DNA from: Gorsachius magnificus
Lineage: Eukaryota > Chordata > Aves > Pelecaniformes > Ardeidae
Length of the DNA stretch: 64,000 nucleotides
Assembly (NCBI GenBank): GCA_034008185.1
Contig: CM067086.1
Span: 36,805,007 to 36,869,006 of the forward strand
Reading direction: 5' to 3'
This document shows, in pieces, positions 22,973 through 36,578 of the stretch. The notes below the pieces were generated by a model, which did no database searches, had not been told where the DNA came from, and saw only the letters and a program-made list of their open reading frames with translations. The position numbers and the translations under genes are program-made. Position 1 is the stretch's first letter; the number at the start of each line of letters is the position of its first letter.

Positions 22973-25900
22973 GTACTATCACTAATTTATTTGTCTTTTT
23001 ATGGTTCAGTTAGAGGAATATCTTAGGGAGTACAGCACATGTCAGTGTTGTCAGATGTTACACGGTAGCTGTCAGAGTTTTGACTGATGTACAAGCACTA
23101 CCTGCTCATGTTTGCCCTTCCTTTCTGTCGAGTGCACACAGGTAAGACAGCTTGTTGGTAATTTTTATTTAATGCTTTCAGTATCTGCAGCTGCTCTTTT
23201 ATTGAAAGTTCTGACAATGAGAGATTCCACTCACTGAGATTTCCAAGATTTCCACTGCAAGGGTTTCATCACTTAAACAAGGTTTTTCTCTGGAATTAGA
23301 ACACTCCTCATACTCTTTTTCCTATGTCTAGTGATCTCCGAGATAACTGTTTATGTTTTAATTTACTAAACTCCCCTGAAAACCTCATGCTAAAGAAATG
23401 GAATTACAGAAATTTAGGGTGCAAATGGCTTTGCATGCTTGAGAGAAAGCATTCTTTATTTTCAACATTTTTTTCTGACATAGACATGTCTTAAGTCTCA
23501 CTTTATCCAGAAAAGCACATCTCATTTTGAAGACTTCTATGCAGAAAATAACTGCAACTATGTGTCCAGGGAGGTGTGACTATCACACAAACTGTAATCA
23601 TCTCTCAACCACATGATCTGAAATCATACAGCAACGATTGCTAGATGAAAAACGAGGCATTACTTTTTAGTGTGCAAAATCAGATGAAGCCTTTAAACAT
23701 CAGTTATGAAATGGCAAGATCTATATTTTAGTGTAATCTAACAAGAAGCAAAAGCAAAAATGTTTTTGAAGGAAAGCAGTCAAAAATATTCTTATGCCCA
23801 ACTAGCTTTATGGATCACCAGTTTAAGTTTTGAGATGTGGTGTATTTGTTCAAGGGAAGGAAAAGATGTTGCTCTTAGATGCTGAAGTGAAACCTTTTCA
23901 ATGTTTAGAAAGTCATTCCAGACACTGAATACTACAGAAAAATTTCAGCATATTATCTTAAGGTTATTTCTCCAGTATTGTCAGCCTGGTGAATTTTAGT
24001 CCTTAAAGGAAATGTCCATATATTGAAAAATATCTTTAAATTTTAAAATATTTTTCTGTAACTATGGTGTTTAATTTGTAACAGACATTCCTTTTTGCTA
24101 CATTTGGTTCCCGCCCTCCCCCAACACTTGGTAGACCTCATTTTGTCTTTTCATCTGAGTATCTGATTCTACTCTTTGGTTAGCAAAGGCCACTGGAGCA
24201 GATTGCAGATGGCAATGCCATGCATGTTTCTTTGACCACTCATTTACTTATCAAAAAGTTATAAATCACAGTGTTGTGCAGTATAAATTTTATTTCTTTT
24301 CTCCCAAGCAATGTGAAAATCAGTGTCTAACATAACTTTTAGAAGCCTCTGCTGTAGTGGTTTTGGGTTTTTGCTTTTTTACTGTAGTGCTGATTTTGTT
24401 ATTCTGAGACCATACTTGTCTCACTTTTCACTCAAAGGAATGTGGTTCTGCTGCATCTCTTTGAGGAATCATAGCAGCCCTGTGGTTTCCATGAACTCCA
24501 ATGTTTTCAGGATATCCACTGTGAAAATCACGGATTCGCAAGAATGCAAGCTCTCTGGCAATCCCTGGAGGTAAACAAGTCTGCATTTTGAAGCATGAGT
24601 AGGAACAGTGATGAAAAATGTGGGCATTTGTGTACCACGCACATACAACTCTATTGAAATATGTATCCAGTCTCTGCGTTGATTCTAATAGCAATGTAGG
24701 ATGAAAATGTGAGTGGAAGCATTCATAACGAATGTTAATAAAAGAATAAATCAAGATCCTGAATAGTTAGGATACTGGCAGAACTGGGAGCCACACAAGT
24801 AGAAAATATCAACTTTTATCCAGAGTTATAGCTCTTGCAGTGCAGAATGGAATTTCTTAATGCTAGCTCTATAGCCTTAATTTAGCTTTAATTTATTAGT
24901 GTTTACTTAGCAGTCTGATTTTTTTTTCGTTTGGGTATAAAAAGCAAAGTATTGGTATTACAATATAGAGGGCAGAATTTGGTCTTTGAGTCTGTCATTC
25001 TTTTCAGAAACAATATTGTATTTCATTTCTTAAAACCTAGCTAAGGCCCTGATTTTAATCTCTCATGATGGCCAGCAGTACCTTAATCTGATCTTCATTC
25101 CGTGAAAGTATTTCAGCAAGTACTTACATTTCACTGAAGGAGATGCAGCATAAGGATACATTTAAAGTTAAGCACAAAGTTAAACATATTTTGGGAAGGA
25201 ATGAATTTACATATATGCTTAAGTGCTTTGCTGAAATAAGGCCAACATAGTAAATATACGTAACGGTAACAGAATACAGGAGAAAATCCTGGACATACTG
25301 AAGCTGAAGGAACATTCTTAAGGGGAGTATAGCTTTCCTGCAGGACTCAAGGGTGAAAATGCAAACTGAAAGGCCATCCTTGGCAAATCTCAGTGAGCTT
25401 TATCTAAGTGTAGCTCCTATTTTGCCTTTACTGTTGTAAGCTGCTAAGCACGTATCAGTGTTCAGCTGAGATGAAATTGAGAATTTCATATTTTGAAGGA
25501 CCTTAGTAAAAATGTCTTAGTCTTTTAAAATAATCTTTTATTAACAATGATGGCAAATACAACATTTTAAGATTAAAACCTCAGATATTTCAAAATCCAT
25601 TTTTCACATTGAAGAGGAGGTATTAAAAACTTATCTTTAAGCCATTGTTATTACTTTCGTATAATATATTTTTTGTAATATTCATAGGAGATGCTGACTG
25701 GGAGTATTTTTAGACTGAAATAGTGTGATTGCAGCACAAATGTGCTGTTAGCATATCCCAAATTTCCTGAATCTTTCTGGAATATGCTTGAGATTTTACA
25801 GGAAGGCCAAATATTTGTTTTAAGGTTCAGCCACCGCTGCCACAAAAGCACAATTGTGTTCTGTAGCACTGAAGCTTTTGGGTCTATAGGTTTCGCCAGT

Positions 25901-26999
25901 ATCCCCACTGAAGCACATCATCTCAGCATTTTAGATGGATATTTTTCAGTTTGTAAGGTGCAAAGGTATCTTAATTACCTTCACTTGAAGAGAATCTAGT
26001 TTAAAAATCATGTTCACAGATGAAATCTTGGCTAGAATGTAATTCAATTTTCATTTCTACAGGGAATTTATGCACACAGATTACTTGATGACTAGAAACA
26101 CAAGTCTTCAAATATAACATTTTTATATTATTTGAATACAGTTCAGTGCTTTTTCAGGTCTTTATCACAGACCATCAGAACCTTTGACTTGCTTTCTGCA
26201 GCTGTTTATATCAGATTTAGACAGTAATCAGAATTTTATTTGACTTTTGATAATGAGGTCTTGATCATCAACATTGGCTGACCAGTGTAAATGGGGAACC
26301 TGAACTGCAGCTATGAATGGACCTTATCAGTCATCAGGAAGACAGTAAACCCTCATGAGGCATGCAAATCCTATCAGTTAAAATTGTTATGAGATAGATC
26401 TTATTGCCTTGACAATTTCACATCATCCCCTGAAGACAGCTACTTTCTTTAGTCTGGTTTACAGCTTGAGAGATCTGATCTCCTATCATTTCCTGGCTTC
26501 ACTTTTCAATGAAGAGAGATTTTGAATAACAGAATAATTGAACCAATTTACTAGATTTCCAAACAATAACATCCAAAAGAAGCAAACCCCAAAGAAATTA
26601 ATAAAGAGCCCAAAAAGATTTCCCATGGCAAGTTAGTGGCTTATAATAATAAATGGAAGTGAGAAAAATTTTTATTGTTAGCTGAAAAAATGTAAACAAC
26701 ATAGAGTGGCAAAATATTAATTACTGTAAAATATCTAAAAATATATAAGGATACTTTTAAAAGAATCTGAAAATTCTCAAAGGAAGACTACATAATAATA
26801 TGGTTTTCTTTTGTAAAAATAAGCAAGAAACAGTTTCCTTTCACTCTGGAACACAGATTTAAAAGTCCCAAATTTCAGTCCAAAATCCACAGTCTTGAGT
26901 CAATTAAATGTACTGGGTTTGCTAGTTTCAACCTTCTGTAACCTGGAAATTCTTAACAGTGACTGCAGTTCTCCTTACAGAGTCATGCAAATGAGCATG
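22973..26999. other. non-coding stretch, about 4 kb
   Basis: A good donor-like CACAG|GTAAGA at 23141/23142 is preceded by a pyrimidine tract only a few bases away, so no supportable exon. Overlapping open frames on both strands at 25651-25999 are mutual shadows without recognisable content. Otherwise AT-rich and featureless. Confidence 0.5.
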
Positions 27000-27100
27000 A
27001 GATGGGATCTCTGGAGGTCATCCAGAACACCTCCTGCTCAAGGTGGAACTGTTTCTCTCTGCACCCTGGGTAAAGCCTTGTCTGCCTGTCTTAAATTGAC
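27000..27100 (-). mobile_element. CR1 LINE 3'-end fragment, degraded
   Basis: The plus strand reads 'gggatctctggaggtcatcc' then 'agaacacctcctgctcaagg', followed by 'aaagccttgtctgcctgtc'. This matches, in order, the antisense CR1 pattern (gggacctctggaggtcatctagtccaacctcctgctcaaagcagg ... agggccttgtccagt...). The element is on the minus strand, 5'-truncated and substituted. A 109-codon plus-strand open frame across it (26895-27224) is a by-product of the repeat, not a gene. Confidence 0.75.
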
Positions 27101-30100
27101 TTATGACACCAGCCAGGGTGCTGGCTCAACTGACCCAGGGGCCTTTGCGTCCATCAGCAGCAGTGAAGTCAGCATAAAAGACAGCAGTAGTTTTCATCCA
27201 AATACTCAGTTAGGGTGCACTTAACAAAAAAATATAAGATTTTTTAGCTGTCTGAACTTATGGAACCCATACTTACATGATTTCTGCTACTGCTGGCAAG
27301 TTGACTTCCAATTTGAAGACTAAGATGTAAATTTTAATGGCATAAATAATAAAAAGGAGTGAGTTTAAGATAGGGATAGCGTGATGGACTGTTCTTTACT
27401 TTTAAAATCCTTTCAGCTATCATTTATGAAGGACATCTTCACAGCAGCACATTCACATCATTTCAAGGATATGTTCTTATTTTTTCCTTCAAGATATAAG
27501 TGTATCGCGGTCACTGTAGAGGAAAATCCTGCTAATTTCAGTGCATGTATCTTTCTCTCTGAGCCTCTTCTTGCCTTGCACAATTTTATAGGTCTTTTTC
27601 TATTAAGATAAAGAAATTGTGAGCTCAGATCTTTGTTCTAAAAGAGCAGCTGCTGCGATTGGTGTGGTTTTTGCATATCAGCATCATCCTGTATTGATGG
27701 TATTTTTTGTAATTCTTTTGGTATATGTTGATTGGGAATATGCCCCTTGATTCCTTTTCCAAGAACGTACAGTGTCAAGTGCTGCCAGAAATGCCATAGG
27801 CAACACAGCAGCAGAGCTAGCAACTTCTGAGGAGAACTGTATTAAGGCAATTCTCTTCCACTGGCACCATGAAACTAGAATTCAGAGAAGGCCATCTAAA
27901 ATAATCAAAGGATTGAGAAATGAGATCTGTAAGCAATGTTAAGAGAGATAAACATGCGTGCTTTTCAGAAGAGCTGGTTGAGTGGGAGGACAGGGAACAT
28001 GAAAGCATTTTACATAGAAACAGCATGTATAAATAGATATTCTATTCTAAGAGGAAAAATCTTGATTTCATTTACAACAAAGAAAATAAGAGGCCAAAGC
28101 CTGCAGATCTACTCAGGTGGTATTATCAAAAGTAAAATTTTGTTCAATGTAAGCAGTGTGGAAAAGAATGATATCTTATAAAATACAAAATAAAAACAAA
28201 TGTCTATTTGTACATATGTAGATATAAAACAAATATAACACACATATAAGACAGATATATATAATCTTACATTTTGCATTCCCAGAATACATTTTTTCAT
28301 GTATGTTTAGCATTTCACTCAATGTATTTCTCTCAAAAGTAATTTACTGGTTGTCTTCTCTTATTTTTGTAATAACTTTTCATTATTGGATAGTCCATAG
28401 ATTTCTTTTTCTATTCTGTTAATATTACCCATGGAAAAAGCCTCTTTTTAATTAATTAAAGCTTATAAGGTGTACACATATGCAAATAACATATTCATAA
28501 TAAACATTCAGTAATATCAGTGTAGAATGACAAAATCTGTATAATTTACTGATAGTTTAATCCCACAGTTTATGTATGTTGATAGCATTTTCTCCACTAT
28601 ATTTGATGCAGTTTGATGTCATCTTAATATGTCAGATTATCATTTGAACAGCAACCAATTTTCAGTGTATACAGTTTTAATTTAAAAAAAAGAAAATTCT
28701 TACACATACAATTTTGATAGGTTAGTTTTTATGATGTTTTATAATGTTCACAATCTAAATTGCACAATAAGTCTATCAGTTAAAAATGTAAACTAATTTT
28801 TAGTTTGTTTAATTTCAATGGATTGTGATAGGTTGTGATGTTTATTGCATTTTTTCAACTGAGGAGTTATTGGACATTAGTTGTAAGTATTTAATATTTC
28901 AAATTTCAACATCAGTGGAACACAGGTATTACAAGTTATGTTTGTTGCATGATGCAATGAACAAAAGTTCCATCTGCTTAAGTGAGGGCCAGAGTCTTTA
29001 TTCTGTCTGAATTATCTCCTAATGTTATCTGAAATGTGCACATCAACAAAAAAAATCATATTCTCAAATAAATATATGCGGTGCTCTTGGGATATAAATT
29101 GAGTACTTCAGGGTTCATAAGAAACAATCAGTAAACTACATTCCGTGTATTAGAATTAAAAATTTAAAGAGATGTAAATACAGAAGAACGAAGTTAGGTA
29201 TTTTATGTAAGTAAAACCACATAAATCACTGTAAGAATATACATGGAATTTTTATAGAAATTTACTTGGCCTGCTTCCAATATTTTAGTTGGTGTTGCCT
29301 AAAAGGATTTGAACTGGTTTAGAAAAAATATCCAAAGTGGGTTCTTTATGTAAATTTCTGACTGGAAGAGAGTACAAAGTAGTGACAGCATTGTTTGTCA
29401 ATGTCCTCCAGTGATTGTTAGCAATGCATTCTTGCGCATATTGTTTCAGACAAAAAATTAGTATTTTGCATTAGCAGAGGATAATTAGGCAATAAGATAC
29501 AAAAGAGAGTAGGGTTATCATGAGATAAACACACACATGGGGTGTTATGAGGCACAGCCAAGTATCTGCGATCCCTCCGGGGTATGATTATCTCGTGATA
29601 ACCGCACACCCTGGAGTTGCCTTATTGCTATTATAAAATATCTTTATTATAGGAAGAAATGCACATTTTTGTGCTGAAAGAAGACGAAGGTGGCAATTTA
29701 GAATGCTGAACAGCAGTTTCAGCTGAGCTGTGTGGTTTACATAGATTAATCTATCCCATTGGAATGTTTCCTCAGCCAAAAAAATGTTCCCTAAATCCAA
29801 GCAGTCATAATCTGTAGTGATGTGCAGCTATTTGGAGTATTTGACAAATTCCCTCCTTGGTTCTTACGCTGTTCATTTGACTGCAAGGTATACACATAGC
29901 AAAGAGATGGAGAAGTGTTAACAGGATGGTGAACATTTTGAATGTTTGATAATATTTCTAAAGTCTGGGTTCTTCCATTTCACTTTTATGCAAACTCTGT
30001 GTAAACTCTGGAAAGCTTCAGAGAGTTGAATAATGCATCTAAAGCTAATTGAAAACTATCGGGAGAGAGAAGTTACAAAGTACAAACAATGTCAATAGAG

Positions 30101-30699
30101 CTTTAAAAGCTGGGAAACTGATGAGCCAGAGAGAAGCAAGAAGTCTCTTCCAAGCAGCACGGCTGTTTTTCTGCAAGGCATAGAGAGGTGGTGCAGTAAG
30201 GGGTAAAGGCAGCTGGATAAATAGAGACTGGCCTCTTTGTACAAAATTGGAGCTTTGCCACTGTCTTCAGTGGACCAAGACTTTTACCAAGAGAATGCTT
30301 AGCATCAGTCCTACGCTTACACACATAATAGCTTTGTCCATGTGAATGGCTCCTCTGAGTTTACAGTCTTGCTGCCTCTCTTTGTAGACACCACTTGGGA
30401 ATGAAAACAACTTTGTCAGGCTCATGGTACATGTAAATTGTTTGAGTAACATGCACAAAGGAAATAAATCTTGCCCTGTATCTGCATTTGGAAAAGCAGT
30501 AGATTAGTCATAGATCTTCTTAGTTGTAGATTCCTCATCAACAGTTATGCCTAAGGATCTATTTTTCTTCTGTCATTCTGTTATTAATGAAAACCATTGT
30601 CATATTCCAGTGCAACAGAACAAAATTCAGGGAGCATTCTGTTCCTGTAAGTTTGTATTACTATTGAACAAATTTTAGGAAGAAATAAGCATTGAAATA

Positions 30700-31080
30700 G
30701 CTTATAAATTGTGTGTTAAAATGTAATCAATATTTGTATTCATGTTTGGGCATAAAAACACACAAAGAAAGCCTTGTAGAATTTATTTCTGCTTAGAAAC
30801 TTGTACCATGGCCTTCAAAATGTGTCAGCTTTAATTTAAGATTGGTGTTTAATATGGAATATGGAGATCAATGCAATTGATTTGATTGAATAAAAAAGTC
30901 CTTGTAAGGATATATGGTGGCCATTTTTAAATGCAACAAGCCCAATAATTGGTTTAAATGTAAAAATAAATTGTGTCTAGAGATATCTATCCCAGCCAGG
31001 GGTGATGCTTTATTGGTTTTTGCATTTCACTAACTAATGTGCTTTCATGTAAAATCAATATTGTGCAGTCAAATATATTT
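30700..31080. promoter_or_regulatory. candidate conserved non-coding element
   Basis: Unique AT-rich sequence with multiple homeodomain-like and SOX-like cores (for example GCATAAAAACAC, CAATTGATTTGATTG, CCATTTTTAAATG). There is also a short perfect stem, TCCTT GT AAGGA, near 30899-30910. It contains neither coding potential nor a repeat signature. Texture-based inference only. Confidence 0.18.
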
Positions 31081-33049
31081 TGCTTTGTTGTGTAGTAGGT
31101 TGTTAGCTAAAATATAATTTTAAGCCTAAGATACCTAACCTTTATTTTACAGTAAACCTTTAGCGAGGAAATGAAGGGAAAATTTAGAGACACACTTTTA
31201 GCTTCCTAAATATTCTATAGAGTGCCTTGCATAATGTATAGATTTTTCATGTGCTTCTCCAGCATTTTAGTTTGCTAACTCTCAGCCTTTTAATTAAGTC
31301 CCTAGCCATTTCTCTGAAAGTAATTGCCATCTGTGGAATATTAGACACCATTTCGAGTGATGCATACATACCTGATTAGCAGAGCTGTGTAAAACTAGAC
31401 ATCATAGTTTCTACCTGTACTGAAACTGAAAACACATTTGCCTTCAATTTGTTTTTAACCTGTCATGAGGAAGAAAAGCTATTTTTCCATTTAGTCAATT
31501 TTGACACATTTAATACAACTGAAAGGAAACTTTTTTAGAAAAAGCCCACAACTCATACAACTTTTTTTTAAAAAAAATTTTTATTTAATTATTATGTCTT
31601 CCTCACAACTGGGGAGAGCAGAGATCAAAAAAGGAATTTGACATATCTCACTTGATCTCACTTTAGAAGTTACCTAAATGATCAGAGAAACCCACTGCCA
31701 CTACAGAAACTTTCAGCAAAGACAGAATGCTAGACAAGAGAAGTCTAATGGATACAGTTAATTGATTCAGCAGAATACAGTCAATACAATTAGTTTAAAA
31801 TGGCCATAAACATCTGCTGGTTTTCTTAAAGTTTGTACCATCATGAAGAAAAACAGATTATTTGAAAAAGCGGTTAACATTCAAAGGGGAAATGTTATTT
31901 CAAAGATTTATTTCAGTGTTTTCATGAGGTACAGATTAAAGAAGCCCATGAAGAAAAGGTAGGTTTGTATGTGCTATTCAAGGGAAACAGACTCCTAATA
32001 TCCTCTTGTCCTCAAAACTCCAAATTAGAGTGCTCTTTTCAGTTTTTGGTTTTGCTACTGCAGGATGCTAAATACAGAGATAGGGTGTGTTTTCCCCCTG
32101 TTTTTCCCTCTCTCAGTGGTCTTGAGGATGTAGGTACAATTTTGTAGTCTGCTTTGAAAAGCTGTAATTATTGTAAAGATCCACATTTTCACATAAAAAA
32201 AAGTATTTTCTGTGCTATAAAGTTTGCATACAGAAAATTGGTATTTCTGAATAAGTACTTCTTCCAAGCCTACAATTCTGAAACACTCAAAAGGTTAAAA
32301 AAAAAGTAATAGACAAAGAAAGTGAATATACATACTGCTTATTGAATTCAACAGAGCAGAGAATTTTTTCTGGACTAGTGATTTCATAGACCAGTTTTAC
32401 ACTTTTTAGTCATGCCTTAAAACAATTGAGCACATGCCATAAACATCGAGTCGCTGTAAAATGAAGACTGGTGAACCATTCAGAACCCAACTGAACTAAT
32501 ATGTCAGAATGTTATAGCTTCAGAATGTGTGAAGTGAATCCTAAACCTGCTTGCAAGCCATTTTGGTCAAAGAGTTTTTGAACGATATTTGCATAAAGAC
32601 ATACATTCTTTCAAACCAAAAATTACCAGGACATGGAATGCTGGTTTTAGAGAGACTTTGCTAAAGGAGAAATAGGCTTGAATCTGTTTAAATCAAGCCT
32701 TTAGCAATATTTAGGATTATTTGGATAGGGATGCATTATTTGGCTACTTATGTAATTCAATAAGGTTAAGATGTTATGTGTCTGCTATTGTTTTCCTTCT
32801 TATCTTGGCTGTTAGGTAACAAACAGGGAAGCTAAGTAGAAAGCCTAGGTTAATGATGATGATGATGGTAACTAAGGGGAAGATTATTTTAATAGATTCC
32901 ATGAGAAAAAGAAAACATTGTAAATTACAAGACTTGCTCTTAAAAACAACCTTTTTCAAAGTGTTATAGAATAACACTTGAAATGGAAGATTTCCTCAGA
33001 GTATTAAGACTCCTGGAGCAAGTTCTTGAAACTAGCAAAGGCATTGAAA

Positions 33050-33076
33050 CTTATAAGGAGACCCTTATAAGGGTCT
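33050..33076. repeat. nested inverted repeats
   Basis: An 18-bp perfect palindrome (33059-33076, AGACCCTTATAAGGGTCT) overlaps a second 9-bp perfect inverted repeat (33050-33058 with 33063-33071) that reuses its left arm. Alternative hairpins or a cruciform could form. Confidence 0.8.
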
Positions 33077-33221
33077 ATGGAAAAGTTACCTCCACTTCCT
33101 CCACTAGGAGGAAGAACAATGAACGAATGAGGGAATTTTAAAAGTCAGCCTTTGTTTTGTTTTGTTTTTTGTTTCCCTTTATTCAACCAACTCCCCTTCG
33201 TTTAAGGTCCATTAAGTTACA

Positions 33222-33312
33222 TGTTTATACAGTGCCTATTGTAATGGGGTCTTATTTGGGGCAGGGGGCAAGGCTTACGGCAAAAGTATAGTACAAATAA
33301 TAATGATAGTAG
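33222..33312 (+). mobile_element. ancient amniote repeat tail (CR1/L3-like), fragment
   Basis: Text such as 'gtttatacagtgcctattg', 'taatggggtc' and 'gtacaaataataat' follows, in order and spacing, the widespread amniote repeat tail 'gtttgtacagcgcctagcacaatggggtcctg...aatacaaataataa'. That tail is abundant in turtles and crocodilians. Substitution is heavy. I recognise the pattern but am not certain of the family name. Confidence 0.55.
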
Positions 33313-33987
33313 TAACAGTATGTCAAGTGAGGCCCACACTGCATATCTTTCGTATACCATAATGCCACAATTGTAAACCCACAAAAAATCCTTCCAGCTG
33401 AAATTCTGTTAAGATTGTTTAACTATCGTACCCATGCATTGCAAATTCCAGCAGGAAAGGGATGCCACATTGATGAGTACCTGTTACTACCCACACATGA
33501 CATCAGCGGCTGGTGCTGGCAGCCTCCACACCTCCCTCAGTGATGGCATTCAACAGCTCAGGAAACATACTGTCCATAACATGTGGATTTTACTGTAACA
33601 CAAAATGATAGCACTTTTAGCAATGACCTACTGGTTAATTTTTTCAAAATTTTGTGCCTTTATAGAGTAAGAAGCAAGACAGCTAAAGGTAAAGGCCAAA
33701 CAACAGGAATAGGTTGTATTTAATTTATTACAAAGTCTGCTGGGTGGTGGATTAGCTCACAGGAGTTCAGCTCATTTCTGGAATCTGAAAAAAGTCCATG
33801 AAACGAGATTTTTCACCACCAAGATGACGCCAGGACAGCCAGAACTGTCATGGCAGCAAAGTTTTGCATTTACCACAGCTTCCAGCAACCACAGTTCTTT
33901 TTTCCTCTTCATACAAGTGTTAGTACTAGGGGAGAGAGAGATATTTTTCAAATGTAAGTTCTTTCAGATACTTATACTGTATCTTTT

Positions 33988-33999
33988 GGGGGGGGGGGG
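33988..33999 (+). repeat. poly-G run (G12)
   Basis: Twelve consecutive G, unusual in this AT-rich context, followed by AGGTGG. Confidence 0.85.
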
Positions 34000-36561
34000 A
34001 GGTGGAATAATGATAAGAAGAACAACCTTGAATTCTAACTAGGCGTATCTAGAAAAATTACTAAAATATGTACTTGTGAAGGAATAATTCCAATCATAAT
34101 TTAAAAATATTTAAGATTTTAAAAGCATGGCTCCCATCAGAGTTTGATGCCACAAGTATGCTATCATAGATATATATTAAAGAGAAGGAATTAAGGCAGA
34201 AATAAGTATTTTGTGATATGTGGGCTGAACTCTAGACCTGATACCCAAAAATGCAAATCATGTCCCTCATTATACTGAACTGATCAGATGTCCAATAATT
34301 CAGGAACAGTTCAGTAACAACTTAGTCCATCTTTTTATGCTGAAGGGGTTTTGTGATAAATGTAAAATAATGGTTAATTTTCAGAACAAACCATCAGCCA
34401 CTTTCCACTGTCATCTTCTCACTTTTAATAGTAGAAAAAATGTAGGCAGGCACTGACTAGGCTGGAAGAATATGATTCTGAAATGGTCGTCTTGCTTCTC
34501 ATATATTTTTGTATATTGATATTCCTGAGTATAGTTGTCCAGTGGATTTGCAGAATTAAAGAATTTGTCATTTTTTAAAAAGGAAATGGTTAAGTCTGTA
34601 ATGGCTAATTGATCAAGCCAGTTGAACAGACTGATTCCCTCAGTGGGGACTGTTGATCCAAGGAGGAGAGTTTCCTTTTCTTCTGTTTTTTTGCCAGAAA
34701 AAAGTCCTCTGTGCATATTCAGGTCTCAGTGGAAATATTGCTAAGAAACTTGAGAAAGACTTACTAGTTTGTAAATGTGGTTTTAAAATGTCAAAACACA
34801 GTTTTCAAAGGCAACAAGCTCAGTATATCCCTACAAAAACTCTGCTGATTTCACTGGTGGTGCATCAGGGAGAGATTTAGTGCAGAAGGAGAAAGAAGTT
34901 GAAAACCAGTGATTTCATACCATCATTGAAAGACGCTCTGACTTAGTATAACAATGGAGAGTGTTTTATTCCAGTCACACCTGTACTTTTGTCATATATT
35001 TTCCTTGTAAAAAATAAAATATATTTTCTAAATCCAAGTGGCCTAATTTTGCATTTGCTTGTAGTCCTGCTATCTGATGGTCTATCCTGTTTTACAGAAA
35101 GTGCTGCTTTAGAACCTATGCAATTGTGCGACACCTATGTAACCTATGCAATTTCCTTTTTCATATCACCTACCTGCACAACCCCTAAATAATGTTTTTT
35201 CTTAATGCATCTGAGAAGAAGATATTTTCATGGACTTTGATGGCTTTGTTGCAGTTTCTTCAGCTGAAAATGGAGAAAGTCAGCAGTAATTATTAGTACC
35301 ATACAATTATAAATCACATTTACAAGAAATATCATTTTAAACAAACCTATAGATGACAACTTTGCTAGCATATTGGCAAAGGGATTTATATGGGAATGTC
35401 TTCTAATTAATAAGTTATTTTACATTTTATTTATATATGGTTTTCAACAGTCACCATCTGGTTTTGAGTTATGTATTCAGTATTCAAAAATGATCATTTC
35501 AACCATTTTGCTGTACATCACATGCTAAATTCCCAATTAATAAATGTAATTGACCAAGTTAATAAACAAATGGCATAGGTGATGACTCAAAATAAAATTA
35601 GCTTTGATTATACAATATACTGCTTGTTTCTTTAACTATCTTACGTATGTAATACTATTTTTTAGAAAGAATGGGTAGTACAGAAATGTACAAGTGAGCT
35701 ACTTTGAGCAAACGTATATTTGACTATATAGAGCTCCAGTCATAATTAGGATGAGGTTTTCCAGTTACATCAACAGGCAGAAGACAGCATGTTACACAGT
35801 GGTTGGCCATTTTTAGTTTTAAAACTTTCCGTCTCCCCAGCACTGAGCTGTAATATGTTCTGGTGAACATAGCTAAGTGAGTTACTTCCCTGTGACAATT
35901 ATAAGGGAGAAAAAAACATTGCTGTCATTGAAGTGGCAAAATTAATGAGAGAATCGGCAGAAAAAGAAACATTTCCTCAACACCTCTTCTTATCATTTTT
36001 AATAGGGATATTTGCAGTAACATTGGTTGTATGAAGAATACTATTTTCTTGATTTGTGGTTTATAGGACTAGATATTGCTGCATTTGTGAGTCCTAAGAC
36101 TGATCAGCATCTGAGTTAGATCAAGCAAATCCCCCTGTGGTGCTTTGCCTGATCTTGTTGCCTATGCTACTAGTTGGCCTGCCTTGCTCCGGGAAGAATT
36201 TTCTTTTAGTATGTGAATTCTTCCCATCTGAATTATGTGCTAAGAGTTGGAAGTGGGCAGGAAAAGGTCCAGGTTTCAGCTCTAAACCTTTGCCAACCTC
36301 CTTGCCTCCATAGTTATTCATAGTTAATGGCTATACCAATTTGAATATCATCGGTCTAGTAAGGAAGAGCCACTCAGTACTGAAAGCTGTTGATTGCTCT
36401 GTCATAGACTATTATGGTTCCCTCACCAGGTGTCAGGATGCTCTGAATCAGTGCTCTAATTCACAATGAAGGTTACAATCACAAGACAAAATGGAAATGA
36501 TAATTTGACACAGACAGATCCCCAAACTGTCACTGGGTGTGCAGAATCATCCTCCTCACAA

Positions 36562-36578
36562 CCCCCTCCCCCGCCCCC
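36562..36578 (-). other. three adjacent C5 runs (possible two-tier G4 / i-motif)
   Basis: Three C5 runs separated by single bases. The minus strand has three G5 runs, one short of the standard four-run G-quadruplex rule, though a two-layer fold or i-motif is possible. Confidence 0.5.

Larger units (their letters stand above)
27101..33221. other. non-coding stretch, about 6.1 kb
   Basis: Very AT-rich. Contains an enhancer-like block (30700-31080), a (GAT)n patch near 32855-32866 and a nested inverted repeat (33050-33076). The minus-strand open frame at 27638-27823 (ending in a Q/P/K-rich peptide) has no recognisable homologue. No genes supported. Confidence 0.5.

Noticed and set aside
26895..27224. 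109-codon plus-strand open frame
   Set aside because: It runs across a degraded antisense CR1 3' end, so the frame is a by-product of the repeat.
27638..27823. 61-codon minus-strand frame ending in a Gln/Pro/Lys-rich peptide
   Set aside because: Weak acceptor, no partner exon and no known family.
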